64,000 nucleotides of DNA from Terriglobus aquaticus (GTDB lineage Bacteria > Acidobacteriota > Terriglobia > Terriglobales > Acidobacteriaceae). Positions 35,334-44,294 of the stretch are shown here, piece by piece (the stretch's first letter is position 1; each line of letters starts with the position of its first letter). The notes beneath the pieces were generated by a model that saw only the letters and a list, made by a program, of their open reading frames with translations, did no database searches and was not told the origin of the DNA. Location of the stretch: contig NZ_JAGSYB010000001.1 of the NCBI RefSeq assembly GCF_025685415.1, positions 2,356,001 through 2,420,000 on the forward strand. The letters run 5' to 3'. Position numbers and translations under genes: made by a program.

Positions 35334-37121
35334 TTGAACGACATCGCATCCATCTCCGCCGGCTTTGACGCTGTGCAGAAGCAGTACCTGCAGGGATTCT
35401 TTGCGGGAGCCATGCAGCGCATGCCCTTCGCGGGGCATACGGCTTCCGGTCTGCTGACACACGACGCGGCAAGCGGCGCAAGCAACCTGGCAGCACCCGC
35501 GCCCGCAGACGAACCCACCTTCTGGGGCACCCCCGTCAGCGATCTGTGCGCGGAAGAGGTGTGGAAGTACGAACGCAATCCCCTGGACTGCTGGGACGAC
35601 CTCTTGCGCCACGCCGCGGAAAACAACGCTCCCGATGCCGAGTTCCGCTATCGCTTCAAGAGCTTCGGCCTCTTCCACGTCGCCCCTGCGCAAGACAGCT
35701 TCATGCTGCGCATGCGCGTGCCCGGTGGCGTCATCACGGCTGCGCAACTGCGTGGTCTGGCCGCCATGGCAGAGCGCTGGGGCAACGGCCGCCTTGACCT
35801 GACCACGCGCGCCAACGTGCAACTGCGCGAGCTAGAACCGCGCAGCATCGTGGACGTGCTCAACACCATTCAAAAGCTCGGCATGACGTCGCGCGGCTCG
35901 GGTGCCGACAACCTGCGCAATCTCACCGCCTCACCCATCAGCGGCCTGGACCCGCACGAGCTGCTGGACGTGCAGCCCTACGCCGACGCTCTGCAGAACT
36001 ACATCTCCAACTCGCGCGACCTCTTCGGTCTGCCCCGCAAATTCAACATCGCCTTTGACAACGGCGGCTGCATCAGTGCCCTGGCAGACACCAACGACAT
36101 CGGCTTCTCCGCCGTGCGCGTTGCCAGTGGCCGCAGCGTTCCGCCGGGCGTTTACTTCCGCGTTCTGCTCTGCGGCATCACGGGTCACAAGCAGTTCGCC
36201 GTCGACAGTGGCTTGCTTCTGCTGCCCGAGCAGGCGGTCGCGGTCGCGGCCGCAATGGTGCGCGTGTTCGCAGAGAATGGCAATCGAACCGACCGCAAGA
36301 AGGCGCGACTCAAATACCTCATCGACGACTGGGGCATCCCCAAGTTTCTTGAGGCGGTGCAGGCAAAGCTCGACTTCCCCGTCATTCACTGCGAGGCCGC
36401 CGAGTGCGAGCCGCGCGGCCCCATTGATCGCGCCGGGCACCTGGGAGCCCACCCACAACGCCAGCCCGGCCACATGTACCTGGGCGTATCCACGCCTGTG
36501 GGTTGGCTCGAAAGCGGCCAGGCACGCGCACTTGCGGACGTAGCTGACCAGTTCGGCTCCGGCGATCTGCGCCTCACCGTATGGCAAAACCTAATCGCGC
36601 CGAACATTCCGTCGGAGCAGTTGCAGTCAGCACAGAATGCGGTCCGCGCCTGCGGTCTGGACTACGAGGCGGGCACCATACTCAGCGGCACCGTTGCATG
36701 CACCGGCAGCCGCGGATGCCGCTTTGCCGCGACAGACACCAAGGGCCATGCGCTTGAAATTGCGCGCACGCTCGATGCGCAGTTTGCAATTCAGCAGCCC
36801 GTCAATCTGCACGTCACCGGCTGCCCAAACTCCTGTGCGCAGCACTACATCGGCGACATCGGCCTGATGGGCGTCAAGATCAACGGCGCCGAGGGCTACC
36901 AGGTCAGCCTGGGCGGCGGCGCCGACAACGATCAGGGCCTGGCACGCGAGCTGTTTCCCGCGCTGCCCTACGCGGAGGTCCTGCCAGCACTGCAGGCGCT
37001 GTTCAGCGCTTTCCAGGCGCAACACACCCCGGGTGAAAGTTTCCTCAGTTTCGCGCGGCGTCACAGCCTGCCCGATCTGCGCGAGATGTGTTCCGCCGCC
37101 CGCATGGAGGTGCACGCGTGA
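35334..37121 (+). CDS. nirA: Siroheme nitrite reductase (NirA family; sulfite reductase relative)
   Basis: 595 residues from a TTG at 35334 with GGAGAG 5 nt upstream; the frame opens at 35235. Two sulfite/nitrite-reductase half-domain repeats are visible (TTRANVQLRELEP near the first; VACTGSRGCRFA and TGCPNSCAQH later). C-x5-C and C-x3-C supply the 4Fe-4S/siroheme ligands. The enzyme reduces nitrite to ammonium with six electrons. Sulfite is an alternative substrate, but NasA and NarK in the same operon favour nitrite. It overlaps the next gene as GTGA. Confidence 0.88.
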   Translation: MNDIASISAGFDAVQKQYLQGFFAGAMQRMPFAGHTASGLLTHDAASGASNLAAPAPADEPTFWGTPVSDLCAEEVWKYERNPLDCWDDLLRHAAENNAPDAEFRYRFKSFGLFHVAPAQDSFMLRMRVPGGVITAAQLRGLAAMAERWGNGRLDLTTRANVQLRELEPRSIVDVLNTIQKLGMTSRGSGADNLRNLTASPISGLDPHELLDVQPYADALQNYISNSRDLFGLPRKFNIAFDNGGCISALADTNDIGFSAVRVASGRSVPPGVYFRVLLCGITGHKQFAVDSGLLLLPEQAVAVAAAMVRVFAENGNRTDRKKARLKYLIDDWGIPKFLEAVQAKLDFPVIHCEAAECEPRGPIDRAGHLGAHPQRQPGHMYLGVSTPVGWLESGQARALADVADQFGSGDLRLTVWQNLIAPNIPSEQLQSAQNAVRACGLDYEAGTILSGTVACTGSRGCRFAATDTKGHALEIARTLDAQFAIQQPVNLHVTGCPNSCAQHYIGDIGLMGVKINGAEGYQVSLGGGADNDQGLARELFPALPYAEVLPALQALFSAFQAQHTPGESFLSFARRHSLPDLREMCSAARMEVHA

Positions 37122-38908
37122 GCACTGTTCCCTACATCCCGGACAACGCGCCCTTCAATCCGGAACAGCGCGCCTGGCTCAACGGCTTTCTCGCCGGCAT
37201 CTTCTCCAATCCGCCCGCTTCCGCAGTCGCTGCTCCTGCTGTCGCCTCGCTCAAGTTCGGTGTCTACTTTGCATCGCAAAGCGGCACTGCGGAACGTCTG
37301 GCGAAGAAGCTCGCAAAAGAGCTCAAGCTGCAGGGTCACATTGCAGAAGTCGCCTCGCTCGCGAAGATCAAGCCCGCCGATCTCGCACAGCAGGAGAACG
37401 CACTTCTGCTGCTCAGCACCTACGGCGAAGGCGATCCGCCGGAGAGTGCTGTTGCCTTCCGCGACGCTCTGTTCAGCGACTCCGCCCCGGAGCTGAAGAC
37501 CCTGCGGTACTCCGTCTTTGCCCTGGGCGATAGCCACTACGAACACTTCTGCAAGTTCGGCATCGACATGGACGAACGCCTTCAGTCCCTGGGTGCTACG
37601 CGTTTCGTCCCAGCGGCTGTAAGCGATGTGGATGTGGACGCGCCGTTTGCACAGTGGGTCGCGGATCTCAAGCCGCATCTCTCGCACAAGCCTGCGGAGT
37701 CCAACGTCGCGATCCAGAACAACGCGACCGGGCACGTCCTCGCAGGAGACACACCGGCCGCACCACCTGCTGCGGAACAGCCTCACCTCTTCACCCGCGA
37801 GAATCCCTACTTCTCCGAATTGCGCGAGCGCCGCGCACTGACGCGTGACGTGTCCAGCAAGCTGACCATGCACCTGAGCCTTGCTCTCGACAACCCGCAG
37901 ATGCACTACCAGCCCGGCGACGCCTGCGGTGTCATCGCGGAGAACGATCCCGCGCTCGTCGACGAAATCCTATCGCTCGTGCCCTTCGCGGATTCCAGCA
38001 GTGTGGATCTGCCGAAGCTCGGCAGCATGGCCGTGCGCGAGGCCTTGTTGCGCCATCTGCAGCCCACGCGCCTCTCGCGCAAGATCGTGCAGCACTTTGC
38101 AGACCGCACCGGTGCCAAGGAGCTCACCACGCTCTTGCTACCTGAGGAAGCCGGGCAGCTCGACCGCTTCATGTGGGACCGCGGCATCATCGATCTGCTT
38201 CATGCGTACCCCGGCGCCATCACGGCTGCAGCCGAGCTCGCGGGCATGCTGCCGCGCCTCGCGCCACGGCTGTACAGCATCTCGTCCAGCCCGGCCGCAC
38301 ACGGCCGCGAGGTGCACTGCACGATCGCAGTGGTCCGCTACCGCTCGCACAATCGTGAGCGCGGCGGCATCGCCAGCACCATGCTTGCCGACCGTGTAGA
38401 CCTCGGTGCAAAGCTGCCCATCTACATCCAGCCCAACAAGAAGTTCCGCCTTCCCGCGGCAGATGTTCCGATGATCATGGTCGGCCCCGGCACAGGCATC
38501 GCTCCTTTCCGCAGCTTCCTGCACGAACGGCAGGCGCTGGGACACAAGGGCCGCAACTGGCTCTTCTTCGGCGAGCGCAGCGCCGCAACCGACTTCCTGT
38601 ACTGCGAAGAGCTGCGATCCATGACCGACAGCGGCCACCTCACCCGGCTGGACACAGCGTTCTCCCGCGACCAGGCGCACAAAATTTACGTGCAAGACCG
38701 CATGATCGAGCACGGCGCCGAGTTGTGGCGCTGGCTGCAGGATGGCGCGCAACTTTACGTGTGCGGCGATGCCAGCCGCATGGCCAAAGACGTCGATGCC
38801 GCGCTGCACACCGTCGTGGAGCAGCATGGCGCCATGGACGCCGAAGCCGCGAAAGACTTCGTCTCTCAACTGCACGACGATCGCCGCTACCACCGCGACG
38901 TCTACTAG
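37118..38908 (+). CDS. CysJ-like diflavin reductase (FMN/FAD, NADPH-dependent type)
   Basis: 596 residues from the GTG at 37118 with GGAGG upstream, coupled to nirA. An N-terminal extension precedes a flavodoxin domain: YFASQSGTAERLAKKLA (FMN phosphate loop), STYGEGDPPE and FALGDSHYEHFCKFG. The FAD/NAD(P) part has RLYSISSSP, VGPGTGIAPFRSFL, FFGERSAATDF, YVCGDASRMAKDVD and a terminal aromatic. CysJ proteins pass NADPH electrons to the siroheme partner, so it should replace ferredoxin as donor for the nitrite reductase. Confidence 0.9.
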   Translation: MSTVPYIPDNAPFNPEQRAWLNGFLAGIFSNPPASAVAAPAVASLKFGVYFASQSGTAERLAKKLAKELKLQGHIAEVASLAKIKPADLAQQENALLLLSTYGEGDPPESAVAFRDALFSDSAPELKTLRYSVFALGDSHYEHFCKFGIDMDERLQSLGATRFVPAAVSDVDVDAPFAQWVADLKPHLSHKPAESNVAIQNNATGHVLAGDTPAAPPAAEQPHLFTRENPYFSELRERRALTRDVSSKLTMHLSLALDNPQMHYQPGDACGVIAENDPALVDEILSLVPFADSSSVDLPKLGSMAVREALLRHLQPTRLSRKIVQHFADRTGAKELTTLLLPEEAGQLDRFMWDRGIIDLLHAYPGAITAAAELAGMLPRLAPRLYSISSSPAAHGREVHCTIAVVRYRSHNRERGGIASTMLADRVDLGAKLPIYIQPNKKFRLPAADVPMIMVGPGTGIAPFRSFLHERQALGHKGRNWLFFGERSAATDFLYCEELRSMTDSGHLTRLDTAFSRDQAHKIYVQDRMIEHGAELWRWLQDGAQLYVCGDASRMAKDVDAALHTVVEQHGAMDAEAAKDFVSQLHDDRRYHRDVY

Positions 38909-38923
38909 CTTTTTAGGACACCC

Positions 38924-40519
38924 ATGTCATTGCCGCTCTACGAACGCGCGATGGAGACCGACAGCACCGACCTGGTGCGCATGACGCTGCTGGAAGGCGG
39001 CGCTGCGCCCGCGCTGGTCGAGGCGCTCATCCCTTCGCGCCCGCTCGATCCGGGTGAGCAGTACCGCTTCCACTTCGACATGACCAAGTGCATCGGCTGC
39101 CGTTCGTGCGAGGTGGCCTGCAACGAGCAGAACGGCAATCCTGCCGACATCAAGTGGCGCCGCGTGGGAGAGCTGGAAGGCGGCGTGTACCCGCACACGC
39201 AGCGCACCTATCTCTCCATGGGCTGCAATCACTGCCTCAGCGCCGATTGCCTGCGCGGCTGCCCCGTGAACGCCTACACCAAGGACCCGGTCACAGGCAT
39301 CGTGCTGCACTCGGCCTCGGCCTGCATCGGCTGCCAGTACTGCGTTTGGAACTGCCCCTATTCCGTGCCGCAGTTCAACCCGGAACGCGGCGTTGTCGGC
39401 AAGTGCGACATGTGCCGGGGTCGCCTCGAGGAAGGGCTGGAACCCGCCTGCGTGAACGCCTGTCCGGAAAACGCCATCCAGATCGAAATCGTGAACAAGG
39501 CCGACTGGCGCGAGAACTACGCCGCCGCTGAATCGCCCGGCATGCCGCCCGCTGGAAACACCATCTCCACGACGCGCATCACGCTTCCGGAAAACTCGTC
39601 GGCGTGGCTCGAGCGCGTGGACAATGGGCAGATCCCGCTGGAGCACGCGCATCCATCGCTGATCGTCATGACCACCACCATGCAGGCCACCTTTGGCGCG
39701 CTCACTGCGCTCACCCTGCTTCGCTCGCTCGATGCAATCCACCTTTCGCTGCTCGTTCTGCTTACGGCGGTGGCGCTCAACGTCTCGGTCTTCCACCTTG
39801 GGCGGCCTGCCTACGCCTGGCGCGCCATGAAAATGTGGCGGCGGTCCTGGCTCAGCCGCGAGGTCCTCTGCTTCAGCATCTTCATGCTCGCCATCGTGGG
39901 CTGCGCCGCCGCGTCCTGGGCAGCGGTCTTCGGCATACGCCACGCCGCGCAACTGGTACGGCCCCTCGCCTTCGCCGGCCTTCTCTCCGGCCTCATGGGC
40001 ACGCTCGCCAGCGCGTACATCTACCTGGTCAAAGCTCGCCCAGCCTGGAACACGCTCCACACTCCCGCAGACTTCCTGCTCTCCGCTGGCCTCATCGGAG
40101 CCACGCTGCCAGCCGTCATGCAGCAGCCCACCGACGCTTTCGCAGGCATGCTCCTTCGCTTCGGCCTGCATGTGCCCACGTTGACCGCAAGGGTGCCACT
40201 CTCTGCCATCGCAACATTGTCGGGGCTCTGGGCACTCAACCTGCTGCTCCGCGTCTATCGCCTGCGCGCCTCGCGCATGTTTGAGGCGCGTGCCTCGTAC
40301 AACCTGCTCCGCGGGGAAGCGCTGTGGTGGCGTGTTGCGCTCGCCGTCCTCGCGTGTGCCGCTACCGTGCTGTTCAGTGTCGCACCGCTGCCGGTGCCTG
40401 CGTTGTTCGTCGCAATCACCGCAGTCGCGCTCGGGCGCTATCTCTTCTTCGTTTCCGTGGTGCCGCTCAGCATGGGGCTCACCTTCATCGGTGGCAAGCC
40501 CGCGGGAGCACACGCATGA
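38924..40519 (+). CDS. Fused DmsB-DmsC-type electron-transfer subunit (4x[4Fe-4S] + membrane anchor)
   Basis: 531 residues. Residues 50-200 hold four ferredoxin Cys clusters: CIGCRSCEVAC, CNHCLSADCLRGCP, CIGCQYCVWNCP and CDMCRGRLEEG..CVNAC. Residues 245-525 hold about eight membrane segments of the DmsC/NrfD-like quinol-oxidising anchor (for example TMQATFGALTALTLL). These are normally two proteins. It lies between the diflavin reductase and the nitrate reductase and would feed quinol electrons to the molybdoenzyme. Its stop overlaps the next start as ATGA. Confidence 0.88.
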   Translation: MSLPLYERAMETDSTDLVRMTLLEGGAAPALVEALIPSRPLDPGEQYRFHFDMTKCIGCRSCEVACNEQNGNPADIKWRRVGELEGGVYPHTQRTYLSMGCNHCLSADCLRGCPVNAYTKDPVTGIVLHSASACIGCQYCVWNCPYSVPQFNPERGVVGKCDMCRGRLEEGLEPACVNACPENAIQIEIVNKADWRENYAAAESPGMPPAGNTISTTRITLPENSSAWLERVDNGQIPLEHAHPSLIVMTTTMQATFGALTALTLLRSLDAIHLSLLVLLTAVALNVSVFHLGRPAYAWRAMKMWRRSWLSREVLCFSIFMLAIVGCAAASWAAVFGIRHAAQLVRPLAFAGLLSGLMGTLASAYIYLVKARPAWNTLHTPADFLLSAGLIGATLPAVMQQPTDAFAGMLLRFGLHVPTLTARVPLSAIATLSGLWALNLLLRVYRLRASRMFEARASYNLLRGEALWWRVALAVLACAATVLFSVAPLPVPALFVAITAVALGRYLFFVSVVPLSMGLTFIGGKPAGAHA

Positions 40520-42771
40520 AGCTCCATCGTGGCCCAAGCTCGGTCGACTCCACGCCCGACGCCTCGCTCGCCGACATCGCCGCAGCAGCAGAGCCCATGC
40601 CGCTCTGGTCGCGCGTCAAGCGGCTGCTCGGCATCGATACCGCGCAGCGGAAGTACGCCTACGGCAACGATCCCCGTTTCGGCTACATCTCGGATTCGCG
40701 CGTTGCGGACACGTGGACCAAGACCACCTGCGGCTACTGCTCCGTGGGTTGCGGCATGCTGGTGGGCACGCGCAACGGCAAACCCGTGGCAGCCCGCGGC
40801 AACCCCGATCACCCGGTGAATCGCGGCAAGCTCTGCCCCAAAGGTCTCAGCGAGCACCACATCCTCAACGCTCCCGGACGCGCCACCACGCCCATGCTGC
40901 GGCGCGGCGGCCGCGGTACGCCGCTCGTCCCCGTGTCGTGGGACGAGGCGCTCGACGTCATGCTCTCGCGCATCGGCGCGCTCCAGCGCGAGAACGGTAA
41001 TGAAACCCTGGGCGTCATCGGCACCGGCCAATTGCTCACTGAAGAGTTCTACACGCTCGGCAAGCTCGTCCAGCTCGGCTTCCGCACCCGCAATTACGAC
41101 GGCAACACCACGCTCTGCATGGCCAGCGCCGTCTCCGGCTACAAGCTCAGCTTCGGCTCTGACGGCCCGCCCGGCGCCTACGCCGACATGGAAACTGCCG
41201 ACGTTGTGCTGCTCGTCGGCTCCAACATCGCGGACAACCACCCCATCCTCTGCAACCGGCTCCGCAAAAAGCCAGGGCAGGTGCTCATCGTCGCCGACCC
41301 GCGCGTCACCAAGACGGCAATGATGGCCGACATCCATCTGCCCTTGAAGCCACGCTCGGACATCGCCCTGCTCAACGGCATCGCGCACATCCTCTTGCGT
41401 GATGGCATGGTCGACCGCGACTACATCGCCACGCACACCGAAGCCTTCGACACCTTCGCCTCCTTTGTCCAGGACTTCACGCCAGAGCACGTGAGCGCGG
41501 TCACCGGCTTGCCCGCGGAAACCATCGAGCGCGTCGCGCACCTGTACGGCACGGCAAAGGCAGCCTTCATCGGCTGGACCATGGGCGTGAATCACTCCAC
41601 CCAGGGTGCCGTGACCGTCGCCGCCATCAACAACCTCGCGCTCATCACTGGCAACATCGGCCGCAGCGGCGCTTCGCCCTTCTCCATCACGGGGCAATGC
41701 AACGCCATGGGCACGCGCGAAAGCGGCTTCACCTCCGCGCTGCCCGGCTATCGCAAATTCGATTCCGTGTCCGACCGCGACGAGCTCGCAGCCATCTGGG
41801 GCATCTCCGCCGATCGCCTGCCCACCGCGCGAGGCCTCGCCTACCCCGACATCATTGAAGCCGCCGTCGCAAAGCGCGTGAAAGCCCTATGGTTCATCGC
41901 AACCAATCCCGTGGTCAGCTTCCCTAACTACAAGCTGCTGGAGCAGGCGCTGACCACAGCCGAGTTCGTCGTCGTGCAGGACGGCTTCTTCCTCACGCCA
42001 ACCTCCGAGTTCGCCGACCTCGTCCTGCCAGCCGCCATCTGGGGCGAGAAGGAAGGAACCTACACCAACAGCGAGCGCCGCATCAGCAAGGTGAACGCCT
42101 TCAGCAAACCGCCCGGCGAAGCGCGGCCAGACTTCGACATCTTCCTGGCACTCGCCGACCGCCTCGGCCTGCGCGAGGAACTCTACCCCGGCTGGCACAC
42201 CACGCATGACGCCTGGCTCGAGTGGCAGCGCGTCTCTGCCGGTCGCCTCTGCGACTACTCACCTTTTACGTGGCAGCAGATCGAAGATTTGGGCGGCATG
42301 CAGTGGGGCGGCGACCGTCTCTACGGCGACGGCAGCTTCCCGCGCGAGGGCGGCCGCGCACTTCTCCACTGCGTTCCCTGCCTGCCCTTCACGGAACAGC
42401 CTGACGCCGAGTACGGCTTCATCCTCAACACCGGTCGCACCGTGGAGCACTGGCACACCCGCACCAAGACCGGCGCAATCCCCATGCTCAACGGCATGGT
42501 GCCCAACGCCTGGCTTGAGATGAACCCGCTCGACGCCAGCCGTCTCGACCTTCGCCAGCACGACCGCGTCGACATCATCAGCCGCCGTAGCACCGTCGCC
42601 AACGTTGAGCTGCGCATCACCGGCATCATCGCTCCCGGCCAGGTCTTCATGCCCTTTCACTTCGCAGAGCAGAACAGCAATCTCGTCACGCTGGGAGCCT
42701 TCGATCCCATCAGCCGTGAACCCAACTTCAAACAATGCGCTGTGCGTGTGGAACACCACAGGAATCGCTAA
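40516..42771 (+). CDS. nasA: Assimilatory nitrate reductase catalytic subunit (NasA/NarB type molybdoenzyme)
   Basis: 751 residues from the ATG at 40516 (coupled). A leader of about 70 residues precedes the 4Fe-4S motif CGYCSVGCGMLVG with the fourth Cys in KLCPKGLSEH. NTTLCMASAVSGYKLSFGSD carries the Cys that ligates Mo in periplasmic and assimilatory nitrate reductases. WTMGVNHSTQG and NIGRSGASPFSITGQCNAMG are typical cofactor-binding stretches. The C-terminal molybdopterin-dinucleotide domain includes NTGRTVEHWHTRTKTG. No twin-Arg signal is seen, so it is cytoplasmic. Formate dehydrogenase is a less likely alternative. Confidence 0.9.
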   Translation: MKLHRGPSSVDSTPDASLADIAAAAEPMPLWSRVKRLLGIDTAQRKYAYGNDPRFGYISDSRVADTWTKTTCGYCSVGCGMLVGTRNGKPVAARGNPDHPVNRGKLCPKGLSEHHILNAPGRATTPMLRRGGRGTPLVPVSWDEALDVMLSRIGALQRENGNETLGVIGTGQLLTEEFYTLGKLVQLGFRTRNYDGNTTLCMASAVSGYKLSFGSDGPPGAYADMETADVVLLVGSNIADNHPILCNRLRKKPGQVLIVADPRVTKTAMMADIHLPLKPRSDIALLNGIAHILLRDGMVDRDYIATHTEAFDTFASFVQDFTPEHVSAVTGLPAETIERVAHLYGTAKAAFIGWTMGVNHSTQGAVTVAAINNLALITGNIGRSGASPFSITGQCNAMGTRESGFTSALPGYRKFDSVSDRDELAAIWGISADRLPTARGLAYPDIIEAAVAKRVKALWFIATNPVVSFPNYKLLEQALTTAEFVVVQDGFFLTPTSEFADLVLPAAIWGEKEGTYTNSERRISKVNAFSKPPGEARPDFDIFLALADRLGLREELYPGWHTTHDAWLEWQRVSAGRLCDYSPFTWQQIEDLGGMQWGGDRLYGDGSFPREGGRALLHCVPCLPFTEQPDAEYGFILNTGRTVEHWHTRTKTGAIPMLNGMVPNAWLEMNPLDASRLDLRQHDRVDIISRRSTVANVELRITGIIAPGQVFMPFHFAEQNSNLVTLGAFDPISREPNFKQCAVRVEHHRNR

Positions 42772-42826
42772 CGCATCCTTCCGCTTTTCCCGCCGCGGCC
42801 ATGACCGCCCTGGCGGCGCTTCACTG

Positions 42827-42867
42827 AAGCGATCCTTCAACCGACCAAGCGACCAATAAAGCGATCC
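42827..42867 (+). repeat. Three direct repeats AAGCGA(T/C)C in the nasA-narK gap
   Basis: AAGCGATCC, AAGCGACCA and AAGCGATCC begin at 42827, 42847 and 42859, in a 184-bp gap between coding regions. They could be regulator sites for narK or chance repeats. Nothing else stands out in this gap except the AGGAGA ribosome-binding site of narK. Confidence 0.3.
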
Positions 42868-42955
42868 ATGACGCTCGCTTTCCTGACCTGCTCCGTTCAG
42901 CTCCGTGCCCCCGCACAGCTGTCCCAATCTCGATCTACCCAGGAGACCTTCTGTC

Positions 42956-44215
42956 ATGGCCAGCAGCAAAGCCTTCCTCAAGTCCGGGCACCCCGCCACG
43001 CTTCTTGCGTCATTTCTCTACTTCGATTTTTCCTTCGCCGTCTGGGTGCTCAACGGCGCCATGGGCCCATTCATCTCGGAGCAGTTTCACCTCACGCCCG
43101 CTCAGGTCGGCCTCATGGTCTCCGTGCCCACGTTTGCGGGCGCGCTCATGCGCTTCCCGCTCGGCGTGCTCAGCCAGTACATCGGTCGCAAGAGCGCCGC
43201 GATTCTTGAGATGAGCTGCATCATCCTTGCTCTGCTCTTCGGCTACTTCTTCGTCAACAGCTTCAACAGCGTGCTCGCCATGGGTGTGCTGCTCGGCATC
43301 GCTGGCGCCAGCTTCGGCGTTGCGCTCTCGCTCGGATCGGGCTGGTTCCCGCAGGAATACAAGGGGCTCGCCATGGGCATCGCGGGCGCGGGCAACAGCG
43401 GCACCGCACTTGCCGCGTTCTTCGCTCCCCGGCTTGCGAAAACCTATGGCTGGCAGCACGTCTACGGTCTGGCCGCGCTTTGCATGCTGCTTCCCCTCGT
43501 CGTCATGATCGTCTTCGCCAAGGAGCCGCCCGACACCGAACACCAGACCCTGCGCCAGCACCTGAAGTGCCTGGTGGAAGCCGACGGCTGGTACTTCAAC
43601 CTGATCTACATCATCACTTTCGGCGGCTTCATCGGCCTGTCCACCTTCCTACCCTCGCTCTACGTGTCGCAGTTCCACATCGCTAAAACACAGGCTGGAA
43701 CGCTCACCATGTTGGCCACGCTTACCGGCTCCGTTACACGTGTCATCGGCGGCTGGTTTGCAGACAAGATCGGCGGCATCACCACGCTCTCTGTCGTGTT
43801 CCTCATCGCAATCGCGGGCCTTTTCGGCCTCACCACGCATCCCACGCTCGGTGTCACCACGGCCCTCCTCATGCTGTGCTTCGCCGCGCTCGGCGCAGGC
43901 AACGGAGCCACCTTCCAGATGGTGCCGCTGCGCTGGCCGGTGACCACCGCCATCGCGGGCGGCATGATCGGCGAAATCGGCGCGCTCGGCGGTTCCGTGC
44001 TGCCTAACGTCCTCGGCCAGTCCAAGCAGCACACCGGATCCTACGGCGCGGGCTTCGCCGCCTACGCCTGCTTTGCCATGCTTGTGCTCGTGGTGCTCCG
44101 CGTCGTCTCTCGCCAATGGACACGCACCTGGGTTGGCAAGGGCGGGCGGGCGCCGGGCACCTATGTCGAGAGCGAAACCGTCGTCACCGGCGAAGGCCTG
44201 CTCGTGCAGTCGTAG
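42956..44215 (+). CDS. narK: NarK-family nitrate/nitrite transporter (MFS)
   Basis: 419 residues from the ATG at 42956, with AGGAGA upstream. About twelve membrane segments. The nitrate-porter signature is visible: a Gly-rich stretch GIAGAGNSGTALAAFFAPR in the N-terminal half and LRWPVTTAIAGGMIGEIGALGG in the C-terminal half. RFPLGVLSQYIGRK is the MFS loop-2 motif. It imports nitrate or exchanges nitrate for nitrite. Its position after nasA completes the assimilation operon. Confidence 0.92.
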   Translation: MASSKAFLKSGHPATLLASFLYFDFSFAVWVLNGAMGPFISEQFHLTPAQVGLMVSVPTFAGALMRFPLGVLSQYIGRKSAAILEMSCIILALLFGYFFVNSFNSVLAMGVLLGIAGASFGVALSLGSGWFPQEYKGLAMGIAGAGNSGTALAAFFAPRLAKTYGWQHVYGLAALCMLLPLVVMIVFAKEPPDTEHQTLRQHLKCLVEADGWYFNLIYIITFGGFIGLSTFLPSLYVSQFHIAKTQAGTLTMLATLTGSVTRVIGGWFADKIGGITTLSVVFLIAIAGLFGLTTHPTLGVTTALLMLCFAALGAGNGATFQMVPLRWPVTTAIAGGMIGEIGALGGSVLPNVLGQSKQHTGSYGAGFAAYACFAMLVLVVLRVVSRQWTRTWVGKGGRAPGTYVESETVVTGEGLLVQS

Positions 44216-44240
44216 CCTCTTTCCTTGGACGTTCCATCGC

Positions 44241-44277
44241 GACACCACATCAGGCACACCGTGCCTGATGCGGTGTC
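44241..44277 (+). terminator. Long hairpin after narK
   Basis: A 17-bp stem with one mismatch (first arm GACACCACATCAGGCAC, return arm GTGCCTGATGCGGTGTC) and a 3-nt loop starts 26 bp after narK. No T run follows, so it may be an attenuator or RNA-stability element rather than a simple terminator. Confidence 0.6.
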
Positions 44278-44294
44278 GGCTACGCCGCTGCACT

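Noticed and set aside
38927-40537. Minus-strand open frame of 536 codons
   Set aside because: Antisense to the fused DmsB-DmsC gene, whose Cys clusters and membrane segments are clear; composition of the antisense product is His/Glu/Gly-rich shadow.
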